From contig SCUZ01000093.1 of the NCBI GenBank assembly GCA_004322535.1, positions 1 through 44,701 of the forward strand: DNA of 44,701 nt. Direction: 5' to 3'. This document shows positions 9,030 to 16,550 of the stretch, piece after piece. This stretch comes from Rugosibacter sp. (GTDB taxonomy: Bacteria; Pseudomonadota; Gammaproteobacteria; Burkholderiales; Rhodocyclaceae). Positions within the stretch are counted from its first letter, which is position 1. Every line of letters begins with the position of its first letter. The notes beneath the pieces were generated by a model. That model saw nothing but the letters and a program-made list of their open reading frames with translations, did not search any database and was not told the origin of the DNA. A program made the translations under genes and the position numbers.

Positions 9030-9388
9030 ATAAAACCCTTTACGAAACTGTGTTGCCATGCTTTCTTGCATGGACTCGGCGCAATCCAATTCCTCCACAT
9101 CCCAATATTCATACTGACATTGAATCAGCTCGTGCTGCTGGATTTGAGACCATTATCATGTCTGCAAGCCAGTTGGTTCCTCATCTTTATCAGGCACTGA
9201 TTGAAGTAGTTGGAGCAGAAACACTCTTTGGCGGCCTTAAGGTCTCTTACAAAATGGTAAGGCCTGTCACGGTGCCGGGGATTGCTCGCGTCATAGTTGA
9301 AACAAGCGAACGCCCCGGAATATTGACAGTACGCATTGAAGATGCTGCAGGCAATATCTGTATCGTTGGAACGGCGGACTCAACATGA
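9026..9388 (+). CDS. Hotdog-fold MaoC-like hydratase subunit B
   Basis: A 120-residue single-hotdog protein. The segment PPHPNIHTDIESARAAGFETIIMSASQLVPHLYQAL matches the region where MaoC/(R)-hydratase proteins carry an active-site D-x-x-x-A-x-x-x-G pattern, followed by YKMVRPVTVPG and alternating strands. The start codon is probably TTG at 9026, overlapping the previous stop and preceded by GGAGG at 9017-9021; no ATG is suitably placed. The stop overlaps the permease ATG (ATGA). The unusual start could tune the ratio of the two hydratase subunits. Confidence 0.75.
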   Translation: MNKTLYETVLPCFLAWTRRNPIPPHPNIHTDIESARAAGFETIIMSASQLVPHLYQALIEVVGAETLFGGLKVSYKMVRPVTVPGIARVIVETSERPGILTVRIEDAAGNICIVGTADST

Positions 9389-10791
9389 GTTCGTACACTA
9401 CCCCATCGTTTTTGAGTGCCCTGCAGTCTCTAGGCGTAACCATTTCAAGGTTTACAGAGCGCTGGGTGCCCGACGGCTGGAGCATCTGCATGGCTCTTAC
9501 TGCCGTCGTCTTTGTGCTTGCTGTCACTGGCGCCGACGTATCACCACATGAAGCATTGTTGGCTTGGGGTGGTGGTGTTTGGACATTGGTCGGACTTGCG
9601 ATGCAATTCACGCTGACCATAGTCGCGGCATACGCGTGTATTACTGCGCCAGTAGTGTATCGGGCGCTTGATCGTTTAGCTGCCCTGCCCAATCCCGATA
9701 TACCGAGGCAAGCCGTTTTTCTAGTGGGTGCGTTGTCGATTGTTGCAGCCTATCTCAATTGGGCATTCTGCTTGATCGGTGGGGCGCTGTTCATTCCATT
9801 TGTTTACCGGCGTAACCCGAAAACAGATGTACGGCTTTTAGTAGTTGCCGCGCTACTGGGTCAAGGCACTGTGTGGCATGGAGGCTTATCGGGTTCTGCG
9901 CCGCTGATTATGGCAACGCCTGGCAATCCTCTTATTGTGCCCGCAAAGGGTGTAGCCGTGATTGACCGGCTGTACCCCATCACAGAAACTCTGTTGAATG
10001 GTTTTAATCTCACATATTTATTGATCGTGGGCATAGTTGCCGTGGCAGTTACAGTCTTACTCCATCCTGCACGCGGTGCAAAAACCCTGAGCGAAAAAGA
10101 TGTTCTTGCGATGATGCCGCACATCGCTGAAATACCGTTGTCGGAAGGGACACCGGCCGCTGCGATCAGCCGTTTCAGTGGCTGGAGCTGGATGGCGGCA
10201 TTACTACTTGCCTACCCGCTCGGTTATGGCTTTATTCATGCAGGATTTGGTGCCACTTGGACGATTAATGCCTATAACGCGACATTTTTCGTATTTGCGC
10301 TGTTGCTACATCGCAATCCGCTGTCATTCCTCGCAGCTTGCCGTGCAGGATTGGACAAGGCATGGGGGATTGTTATTCAGTTTCCTTTTTATGCGGGTAT
10401 TTTTGGTTTGATTACTTTAACGCCATTATCCCATTGGATCGGAGAATGGTTCGCAAAAATAGCAGCGCCACAAACTTTTGCGCTCACGGTGTATCTCTAT
10501 TCGGCACTGATTGATCTGTTTGTTCCCTCTGGCGGGGCCAAATGGATGCTCGAAGCACCGTATCTTCTGAGCGCCGGAAAAGAGGTTGGAACTTCGGTCG
10601 TGGAAATTTTGCTCGCTTACTCATATGGCAGCTCCACACCTAATTTGATTCATCCTTATTTTGCCATTCCAATTCTTGCAGTCACAGGGCTTCGATTCGG
10701 CGAGATTGTAGGTTATGGCCTTATCGTAACTGCCGCTACGCTCACCTGCACCTGCGGAGCCATGTTATTAATGCCTTATTGGTTTCAATAA
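9385..10791 (+). CDS. atoE: AtoE-type short-chain fatty-acid permease
   Basis: A 468-residue integral membrane protein with about a dozen hydrophobic segments, matching the AtoE short-chain fatty-acid transporter family. Family marks include the ALLAWGGGVWTLVGLAMQF segment, GQGTVWHGGLSGSAPL and SALIDLFVPSGGAKW, and the length is that of the family. It takes up short carboxylates across the inner membrane. It is translationally coupled to the hotdog gene by an ATGA overlap. Its presence implies that the operon's substrate or an excreted intermediate is a short acid. The symbol is given by family; specificity is not known. Confidence 0.87.
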   Translation: MSSYTTPSFLSALQSLGVTISRFTERWVPDGWSICMALTAVVFVLAVTGADVSPHEALLAWGGGVWTLVGLAMQFTLTIVAAYACITAPVVYRALDRLAALPNPDIPRQAVFLVGALSIVAAYLNWAFCLIGGALFIPFVYRRNPKTDVRLLVVAALLGQGTVWHGGLSGSAPLIMATPGNPLIVPAKGVAVIDRLYPITETLLNGFNLTYLLIVGIVAVAVTVLLHPARGAKTLSEKDVLAMMPHIAEIPLSEGTPAAAISRFSGWSWMAALLLAYPLGYGFIHAGFGATWTINAYNATFFVFALLLHRNPLSFLAACRAGLDKAWGIVIQFPFYAGIFGLITLTPLSHWIGEWFAKIAAPQTFALTVYLYSALIDLFVPSGGAKWMLEAPYLLSAGKEVGTSVVEILLAYSYGSSTPNLIHPYFAIPILAVTGLRFGEIVGYGLIVTAATLTCTCGAMLLMPYWFQ

Positions 10792-10819
10792 AAATACCAT
10801 TGCAAAGGGGAGCAAAAGC

Positions 10820-12574
10820 ATGTCAAGAAAAATTATTGCGGCAATAACGGTTTTCAGTTTAATCGGCACGAGCTCAGTGCATGCGCTTGGTGTCATCGGG
10901 ACGGTTAAAGATGAAAACAACAAGCCGATTGCTGGCGTAATGATCCGTGTGAAAAGTGCAAGTGCAGCGGCTCTCATCACAAAAGTATTTACCGACGAAC
11001 AAGGTAGGTTCACTGTGCCCGACCTAGGTAAGAATGTTCAGACGAAATCAATCTATGCGGATGCATACAAGCTAGGCTTTAGCAAAGTAGCGCCAGCATC
11101 CAGTGCGCTAAGCGACCTTGCTCCGAAGGTAGAGGGGAGCTTTGCACGAGTCGACTTCATACTCAAGCCGATTAGCAATATTGCCTCTCAGGTACCTGCT
11201 TCAGCTTGGTTGCAACTCGCACCAGAAACGCCCGAACGGGCACAAACCGTTCTCACATGCACGCAATGCCATCAACTACCTAATGAGCGCCTCAAGAAGT
11301 TCTCGGCAAACCTTGCAGGCCTCGACGAAGCAACACGTGAGGAAGCTTGGCGTGGCATCATCAAGGCAATGCGTGTCTCGTTTTATGGTGCCTTGCAGGC
11401 GGAGCACGCAACACCCCCTTCACCAGCAATACTCGAGATGATCGCAAAACCCGAGAATAACTTTATCGATCAAAAGGATGAGGATGTCGTTGCTGTCTGG
11501 CTTGCGAAGCATATGCCAACGAACTTCGATGCATATGATAGTGGCAACAAATCACGCTTCGCAAATGTTGCGCTTGGCACCAATAGCAAGACCCTGATCC
11601 GTGAATTTCAATATCCAGAAAATTCATTTGTGCGCGAAACAGCCGTACTCGATGGCAAGGTATGGGTCTGCGATATCGCGCGTAATCGTATCGGCACCCT
11701 GGATCCCAATACAGGGTCCTATCACTGGTACGACGTTCCAGCGGCTGGCGCGCCAGCACCCCACACGATGGTTCTTGATGACCAGAAAAACATCTGGCTG
11801 ACATTGTTAGGTGGCACCGGTGAAATGGCTGCTGTATTCAATCCAAAGACCGAGAAATGGCGTATCTATGGCGGCTTTCCTAAAGGAATGGGCGCGCATG
11901 ACTTCTCGCAAGGCCCTAACTACATCATGGGGTTCGATAAAAAAGACTTTACTTGGATGACAGCCATTACGCACAATCAATTAATCGGATTCAATCGTAA
12001 AACGGGGGAAGTTTCTCCAAGCTATGACATGCCCATGCGCACGGCCGATACACCACTGCACACAGCCGTGTATGGCGGCGGCATGACATCCGACAAACAT
12101 GTTTGGTTTGCTCAATACAATGGGGTTCTTGGTCGATTCAACACAGACAAGCGCAAGGTTGACTACACCCTTGATTATGGTTACGGCGCAGGGCCGCACC
12201 GTATGGCGGTAGCTGATAACGACATAATCTATGTCGGGTTACTAGGCTCTGGCCAGATATCTATCTTCGATGCCAAAACACTAAAAGAAATCAAACGTGT
12301 TGATCTTCCCGACCGTAGTAGCGGCCTTTATTCCTTGGCTTGGGATCCATCAAGAAAAGCCATTTGGACTGCAACTGGAAATAACAATAGCATTTTTAAA
12401 TACGATACTGCGACTAGTAAGTTCACAGAGTACCCGATTGAAATCAAGGATTTCAAAATTCGCATGATCGCTATCGACCATGAAAATGGAGATCTCTGGA
12501 TCACGAATTCGCCAATCCCAACTGATGAAAGCGATATGCGTCGTGTGCTGGTACTCCACCCTGGTGATCGGTGA
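10820..12574 (+). CDS. Exported c-heme / beta-propeller (Vgb-like) protein
   Basis: A 584-residue exported protein. A signal peptide ends near residue 22 (SSVHA). Next comes a carboxypeptidase-regulatory-like beta-sandwich (GVIGTVKDENNKPIAGV, residues 24-115), then a covalent heme-c motif CTQCH (147-151). A large beta-propeller (about 255-584) has repeated blades such as KVWVCDIARNRIGTLDPNTG, as in virginiamycin B lyase and SMP-30-like proteins. The ribosome-binding site GGGGAG precedes the ATG by seven bases. It is the last operon gene, 28 bases after the permease. A periplasmic redox or lyase step on the substrate is likely, but the reaction is unknown. Confidence 0.82.
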   Translation: MSRKIIAAITVFSLIGTSSVHALGVIGTVKDENNKPIAGVMIRVKSASAAALITKVFTDEQGRFTVPDLGKNVQTKSIYADAYKLGFSKVAPASSALSDLAPKVEGSFARVDFILKPISNIASQVPASAWLQLAPETPERAQTVLTCTQCHQLPNERLKKFSANLAGLDEATREEAWRGIIKAMRVSFYGALQAEHATPPSPAILEMIAKPENNFIDQKDEDVVAVWLAKHMPTNFDAYDSGNKSRFANVALGTNSKTLIREFQYPENSFVRETAVLDGKVWVCDIARNRIGTLDPNTGSYHWYDVPAAGAPAPHTMVLDDQKNIWLTLLGGTGEMAAVFNPKTEKWRIYGGFPKGMGAHDFSQGPNYIMGFDKKDFTWMTAITHNQLIGFNRKTGEVSPSYDMPMRTADTPLHTAVYGGGMTSDKHVWFAQYNGVLGRFNTDKRKVDYTLDYGYGAGPHRMAVADNDIIYVGLLGSGQISIFDAKTLKEIKRVDLPDRSSGLYSLAWDPSRKAIWTATGNNNSIFKYDTATSKFTEYPIEIKDFKIRMIAIDHENGDLWITNSPIPTDESDMRRVLVLHPGDR

Positions 12575-12680
12575 CTTTCTTTTTTAGGTGCTTAAAAAAA
12601 TACTCAATAGTAGATGGCAGTAAGCTTTACTGGACATTGACTCTCTTTAAAGCCTCTGTTCAAGCTTCAAAAGTAAGCCC

Positions 12681-12860
<180 letters not shown>

Positions 12861-12862
12861 TG

Positions 12863-13033
12863 TTATTGCGATGCGGGCCCATTCCAGTGTGTGAATAGCG
12901 GGATCTCGTCGTGCGCACGGAAGACACTGTCCGCTTGGGCGCGCATCATCCGCTTGATCGCCGCCTCGTCGGCTAGGGCGTACTTCTCGGTGATGAGCGT
13001 GGTGACTTCATCTAGATATTCTTCGTAGTTCAT
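12863..13033 (-). CDS. Small acidic conserved-type protein (56 residues)
   Basis: A 56-residue frame starting MNYEEYLDEVTTLITEKYAL and ending THWNGPASQ. AAGAGG sits just upstream of the ATG at 13033. It resembles short hypothetical proteins seen in other betaproteobacteria, with an N-terminal amphipathic helix and a conserved-looking ADEAAIKRMMRAQ segment. No function can be assigned. It lies between the BVMO remnant and the VF530-like gene, reads in the same direction as the latter, and marks the return to core chromosome. Confidence 0.6.
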   Translation of the reverse strand: MNYEEYLDEVTTLITEKYALADEAAIKRMMRAQADSVFRAHDEIPLFTHWNGPASQ

Positions 13034-13096
13034 GCCTCTTTTCTCGTCGTGAAATGCTCATCGGCACTATCGAAACTCTTCGGCAAACAGGTCGAT

Positions 13097-13339
13097 TCAA
13101 CAGTCACCCGATGCTCCACCCCGTGTCAGCATATCGATATACAGCGCCTCCACACGCCTCCTTGCCCACGGAGTGCGCCTAAGAAACTTGAGGCTTGAAG
13201 CCAGGCTAGGATCATGGGTGAAGCAGCGTATATCGATCTGCTGCCCCAAGCCATGCCACTCATAATGAATTACCAAGTCATTCACCAATTTTTCCAGTGT
13301 GACGCCATGAAGTAGATTGTTCGGCCGCCTATCGTTCAT
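13097..13339 (-). CDS. VF530-family small DNA-binding-type protein
   Basis: An 80-residue protein of the VF530 (DUF2132) family. It has NNLLHGVTLEKLVNDLVIHYEW near the N-terminus, the central FTHDPSLASSLKFLRRTPWARRRVEALY, and the usual short length. The Vibrio structure of this family is a helical bundle annotated as a putative DNA-binding protein; the cell role is unknown. It lies 63 bases upstream of the 56-residue gene and 51 bases downstream of arfB, all on the minus strand, so the three may share transcription. Confidence 0.85.
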   Translation of the reverse strand: MNDRRPNNLLHGVTLEKLVNDLVIHYEWHGLGQQIDIRCFTHDPSLASSLKFLRRTPWARRRVEALYIDMLTRGGASGDC

Positions 13340-13390
13340 AAATTATTGAAATTCAAATGATCATCATTTAACAAACATTATTAGCAAACG

Positions 13391-13795
13391 TCATTCGCTA
13401 ACCTTACCGCGACCCACCTTAATCGTTGCGCGCTTTGTCTTGCCATCCAAACGCCGCACGATCGATGTACGGGTAGGTTTAGTTGGCCGACGTTTCTTGG
13501 GCAGCGTGGTAACACCTTGAACCAGCTCATGCAACCGCCGCAGTGCTTCCGCACGATTCCCCTCAAGACTGCGAAACTCCTGTGCTTTGATAACCACCAC
13601 ACCCTCTTTGCTGATGCGCTGATCTTTGAGATTCAAGAGCCGTTCCCGAATCGTTTCCGGCAGCGAAGAAGCCTTGATGTCAAAACGCAGATGCACAGCG
13701 TTCGACACTTTATTGACGTTTTGTCCGCCCGTACCTTGAGCACGGATGGCTGATATATCAACTTCGTCCAAGGGGATAGTAAATCGGTAGGCCAT
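13391..13795 (-). CDS. arfB: Alternative ribosome-rescue factor / class I release-factor-like hydrolase
   Basis: A 134-residue ArfB (YaeJ) protein, which releases nascent peptides from ribosomes stalled without a stop codon. The GGQ catalytic motif is at residues 23-25 (RAQGTGGQNVNKVSNAVHLRFD region). The basic C-terminal tail (PKKRRPTKPTRTSIVRRLDGKTKRATIKVGRGKVSE) is the part that enters the empty mRNA channel, so the protein appears complete. It is about 50 bases downstream of the tRNA-fMet terminator. Confidence 0.95.
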   Translation of the reverse strand: MAYRFTIPLDEVDISAIRAQGTGGQNVNKVSNAVHLRFDIKASSLPETIRERLLNLKDQRISKEGVVVIKAQEFRSLEGNRAEALRRLHELVQGVTTLPKKRRPTKPTRTSIVRRLDGKTKRATIKVGRGKVSE

Positions 13796-13844
13796 CGAGC
13801 CAGCATATTAGCCCGTGAACTCGGCGACTATGCCAGCAAGGCGC

Positions 13845-13876
13845 AAAAAAGGCCAAACGTCTGTTAACGCTTGGCC
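13845..13876 (-). terminator. Terminator after tRNA-fMet
   Basis: On the minus strand GGCCAA (from 13876-13871) pairs with TTGGCC (13856-13851) around a 14-base loop and is followed by six T residues (complement of 13850-13845). It begins 17 bases past the tRNA 3' end, so it terminates the single-tRNA transcript before arfB. Confidence 0.85.
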
Positions 13877-13892
13877 TGTCCTGTTTCTTGTT

Positions 13893-13969
13893 TGGTTGCG
13901 GGGATAGGATTTGAACCTATGACCTTCGGGTTATGAGCCCGACGAGCTGCCAGACTGCTCCACCCCGCA
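13893..13969 (-). tRNA. Initiator tRNA-fMet (anticodon CAT)
   Basis: A 77-base cloverleaf with encoded CCA (complement of 13895-13893). The anticodon arm GGG-CTCATAA-CCC has the three G-C pairs diagnostic of initiators, and the D-stem has the A11-U24 pair. The T arm reads GGTTCAAATCC. The first base of the acceptor is U opposite A72, so a U1-A72 pair could form, whereas the classic E. coli initiator has a C1 x A72 mismatch. Promoter and terminator flank it closely, so it is a one-gene unit. Confidence 0.95.
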
Positions 13970-13974
13970 GACGA

Positions 13975-14004
13975 ATTATGCACGACTTTGCCGCAGTGCG
14001 TCAA
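13975..14004 (-). promoter_or_regulatory. Sigma-70 promoter of tRNA-fMet
   Basis: On the minus strand TTGACG (complement of 14004-13999) and CATAAT (13980-13975) are separated by 18 bases, placing the start a few bases before the tRNA 5' end at 13969. It lies back to back with the ahcY promoter, so the two divergent units share about 50 bases of control DNA. Confidence 0.65.
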
Positions 14005-14023
14005 TCTTATTCTCGGTATCCGT

Positions 14024-14029
14024 TATAAT
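14024..14029 (+). promoter_or_regulatory. -10 element of the ahcY transcript
   Basis: A perfect TATAAT ends about eight bases before the first base of the SAH riboswitch at 14037. The -35 region (near 14001-14006) is a poor match, so the promoter may be intrinsically weak or factor-assisted. Confidence 0.6.
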
Positions 14030-14036
14030 TCCCGGC

Positions 14037-14107
14037 TTCCGAGGAGCGCTGCAAGGCGAGGGTCCACTCTCCCCAGGCTCGGTTATTTCTTGCAAACTGC
14101 GCTCACT
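14037..14107 (+). promoter_or_regulatory. SAH riboswitch
   Basis: The leader matches the S-adenosylhomocysteine riboswitch: GAGGAGCGCTGC near the 5' end, then CCAGGCTCGG, then GCGCTCAC. CCGAG (14039-14043) pairs with CTCGG (14078-14082). GAGCGC (14044-14049) pairs perfectly with GCGCTC (14099-14104), giving the pseudoknot of this class. A CCCG-TAC-CGGG hairpin at about 14111-14121 follows. The class turns gene expression on when SAH accumulates, and the next gene encodes SAH hydrolase, the enzyme that removes it. Confidence 0.93.
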
Positions 14108-14190
14108 TAACCCGTACCGGGTAGGGTGAGTTCGCATATAAGTTGTACCGATGCATCGCTCTTCCCGGTTACTGTTCAAGGAGCTTTTTG

Positions 14191-15621
14191 ATGAACGCTG
14201 TGACCGCTGTTGCCAATGCTGTATCCACTACACCCGATTACGTTATTGCCGATTTGAGCCTTGCCGCCTGGGGTCGCAAGGAGATTGCCATTGCCGAAAC
14301 CGAAATGCCTGGTCTCATGGCTATTCGCGAAGAGTTTGCTACGGCGCAACCATTGCGCGGCACGCGCATTACCGGCAGCCTGCACATGACCATCCAAACC
14401 GCTGTGCTGATCGAAACCCTGCAAGCACTAGGCGCTCAGGTGCGTTGGGCTTCATGCAATATTTTCTCCACTCAAGACCATGCCGCTGCCGCGATTGCGG
14501 CCGGTGGTACTGCCGTGTTTGCAGTCAAGGGCGAGACGCTGGAAGATTATTGGGATTACACGCATCGCATTTTTGAATGGCCAGATAACGGTTACAGCAA
14601 CATGATTCTGGACGATGGCGGTGACGCTACGCTGCTGCTGCATCTGGGAGCGCGTGCCGAGCAGGATCTCGCTGCCTTGAACCACCCCACCAGCGAAGAA
14701 GAGCGCGTGCTGTTTGCAGCTATCAAGGCCAAAATCGCCAGCGATAAATCCTGGTATTCCACGCGCCTGGCGCACATCAAGGGCGTCACCGAAGAGACCA
14801 CCACCGGCGTGCACCGCCTGTACCAGATGCATGAGCGCGGCGAATTGAAATTCCCGGCGATCAATGTGAACGACAGCGTAACCAAATCCAAGTTCGACAA
14901 CCTTTACGGCTGTCGTGAATCTCTCGTCGATGGCATCAAGCGTGCAACCGACGTGATGATCGCCGGCAAGGTTGTCGTGATCGCTGGTTATGGCGATGTG
15001 GGCAAAGGTTCCGCACAAGCCATGCGCGCGCTCTCGGCGCAAGTGTGGGTAACAGAAGTCGATCCGATCTGCGCACTGCAAGCGGCAATGGAAGGCTATC
15101 GTGTAGTGACGATGGATTACGCCGCCGATAAGGCCGACATTTTTGTGACCTGCACAGGCAATTACCATGTCATTACGCATGACCACATGGCGAAGATGAA
15201 GGATCAGGCCATCGTGTGCAACATCGGGCATTTTGACAACGAGATTGAAGTGGCCGCGCTGGAACAATACCAGTGGGAAGAAATCAAGCCGCAGGTTGAT
15301 CACATCATTTTTCCCGACGGGAAACGCATCATCCTGCTGGCCAAGGGTCGGCTTGTGAATCTGGGTTGCGGTACGGGACATCCCAGCTATGTGATGTCGT
15401 CGTCCTTCGCCAACCAGACGATTGCGCAGATTGAATTGTTTACGCGCAATGCGGATTATCCCGTGGGCGTGTATACGCTGCCCAAGCATCTGGACGAAAA
15501 GGTGGCGCGCTTGCAGTTGAAAAAACTGAATGCACAACTCACTGAGCTCACCGAGCAACAAGCGACATACATTGGCGTAGCGAAAACCGGCCCTTACAAG
15601 CCAGAACATTATCGCTATTAA
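14191..15621 (+). CDS. ahcY: S-adenosylhomocysteine hydrolase
   Basis: A 476-residue adenosylhomocysteinase, which splits SAH into adenosine and homocysteine with bound NAD in the activated methyl cycle. It shows [16 protein letters not shown] near the N-terminus, [17 protein letters not shown], the NAD loop [10 protein letters not shown], and the C-terminal [10 protein letters not shown]. The frame is open upstream to 14143, but AAGGAG at 14179-14184 fixes the ATG at 14191. The gene is preceded by the SAH riboswitch and followed by metF, which supplies methyl groups for re-methylation of homocysteine. Confidence 0.97.
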   Translation: MNAVTAVANAVSTTPDYVIADLSLAAWGRKEIAIAETEMPGLMAIREEFATAQPLRGTRITGSLHMTIQTAVLIETLQALGAQVRWASCNIFSTQDHAAAAIAAGGTAVFAVKGETLEDYWDYTHRIFEWPDNGYSNMILDDGGDATLLLHLGARAEQDLAALNHPTSEEERVLFAAIKAKIASDKSWYSTRLAHIKGVTEETTTGVHRLYQMHERGELKFPAINVNDSVTKSKFDNLYGCRESLVDGIKRATDVMIAGKVVVIAGYGDVGKGSAQAMRALSAQVWVTEVDPICALQAAMEGYRVVTMDYAADKADIFVTCTGNYHVITHDHMAKMKDQAIVCNIGHFDNEIEVAALEQYQWEEIKPQVDHIIFPDGKRIILLAKGRLVNLGCGTGHPSYVMSSSFANQTIAQIELFTRNADYPVGVYTLPKHLDEKVARLQLKKLNAQLTELTEQQATYIGVAKTGPYKPEHYRY

Positions 15622-15630
15622 TTAACGTCA

Positions 15631-15654
15631 AAAGTCGGCGCTGGTGATACGGCG
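15631..15654 (+). repeat. Dispersed 24-base repeat, copy 1
   Basis: The most complete forward copy, with core GGCGCTGGTGATACGGCG preceded by AAAGTC. It lies between ahcY and metF. Other copies are at 17076-17093, 23353-23375, 28372-28394, 32173-32194 and 34291-34314, with weaker matches at 20181-20195 and 35692-35711. Confidence 0.7.
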
Positions 15655-15684
15655 CGTATGCGGCGAAGACGACGCATATGCGCC
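15651..15684 (+). repeat. Long hairpin in the ahcY-metF gap
   Basis: GGCGC-G-TATGCG (15651-15662) pairs with CGCATA-T-GCGCC (15673-15684) around a ten-base loop, giving a stem of eleven pairs with one G-T opposition. No T-run follows directly, so it is not a standard terminator. It could stabilise the ahcY mRNA or attenuate metF. It overlaps the end of the dispersed repeat. Confidence 0.6.
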
Positions 15685-15712
15685 ACCAGAGCCAGTTTTT
15701 CAGGGCCACGTA

Positions 15713-16543
15713 ATGAATCTCGAACTCTCCATAGAATTCTTTCCACCGCAAACGGTAGAAGGCATCGAAAAATTGCGTGAAGCACGCGAGCGGCTGGCGA
15801 TACTCAAGCCCGCCTTTTTCTCCGTCACTTACGGTGCCGGCGGATCAACGCAAGAGCGCACGCTGGCGACCGTCAGCGAAATTGCCGCCGCAGGCCATGT
15901 TGCCGCGCCGCATTTGTCGTGCATCGGTGCTACGCAAGCGAGCATCCGTGAATTGCTCACCCTCTTTCGCGACCGCGGCATCCGCCGCATTGTCGCCTTG
16001 CGCGGTGATTTGCCCTCCGGCATGGCCGACCCGGGCGAATTCCGTTATGCTAACGAATTGGTAGCATTCATTCGGCAAGAAACGGGCGATGCCTTTCACA
16101 TTGACGTGGCTGCCTATCCCGAATGGCATCCGCAAGCCAAAACACCGCGCGATGATTTGCTGAATTTCAAACGCAAGGTAGACGCGGGCGCGAACGCCGC
16201 GATCACGCAATATTTTTACAACATTGACGCCTTCGAGAGTTTCGTTGCCGATGCGCGCGCGCTGGGCATCACCGCACCGATTATTCCAGGCATCATGCCC
16301 ATTGCCAGCTTTTCGAAACTCGCGCGTTTTTCAGATGCCTGCGGAGCTGAAATTCCCCGCTGGATGCGCAAGCAGTTCGAGAGTTTCGGTGACGATACCG
16401 CTTCCGTGCAAGCCTTCGGGCTGGATGTCGTCACTGATCTGTGCCATCAGCTCATCAACCGGGGGGTGCCCGGTCTGCATTTTTACTCCATGAATCAATC
16501 CCGGCTAACGCTGGAAATTTGCCGCCGGCTGGGCACAGGCTAG
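15713..16543 (+). CDS. metF: Methylenetetrahydrofolate reductase
   Basis: A 276-residue TIM-barrel flavoprotein that reduces methylene-THF to methyl-THF for methionine synthesis. It has SIEFFPPQT at the N-terminus with the catalytic Glu, FFSVTYGAGGST, ALRGDLP, and the later NAAITQYFYN and PGIMPI motifs. The frame extends upstream to 15644, but homology begins at the ATG at 15713. The ribosome-binding site is weak. Position behind riboswitch-controlled ahcY is usual in proteobacteria and completes the methyl cycle. Confidence 0.96.
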   Translation: MNLELSIEFFPPQTVEGIEKLREARERLAILKPAFFSVTYGAGGSTQERTLATVSEIAAAGHVAAPHLSCIGATQASIRELLTLFRDRGIRRIVALRGDLPSGMADPGEFRYANELVAFIRQETGDAFHIDVAAYPEWHPQAKTPRDDLLNFKRKVDAGANAAITQYFYNIDAFESFVADARALGITAPIIPGIMPIASFSKLARFSDACGAEIPRWMRKQFESFGDDTASVQAFGLDVVTDLCHQLINRGVPGLHFYSMNQSRLTLEICRRLGTG

Positions 16544-16550
16544 CCCCATC

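Noticed and set aside
9515-9540. Repeat-like GTCACTGGCGCCGAC in atoE
   Set aside because: Several mismatches to the dispersed repeat; likely chance in a GC-rich coding region.
14452-15609. 385-codon open frame antisense to ahcY
   Set aside because: It lies wholly opposite a well-conserved gene, has no family likeness, and is the usual shadow of codon bias.
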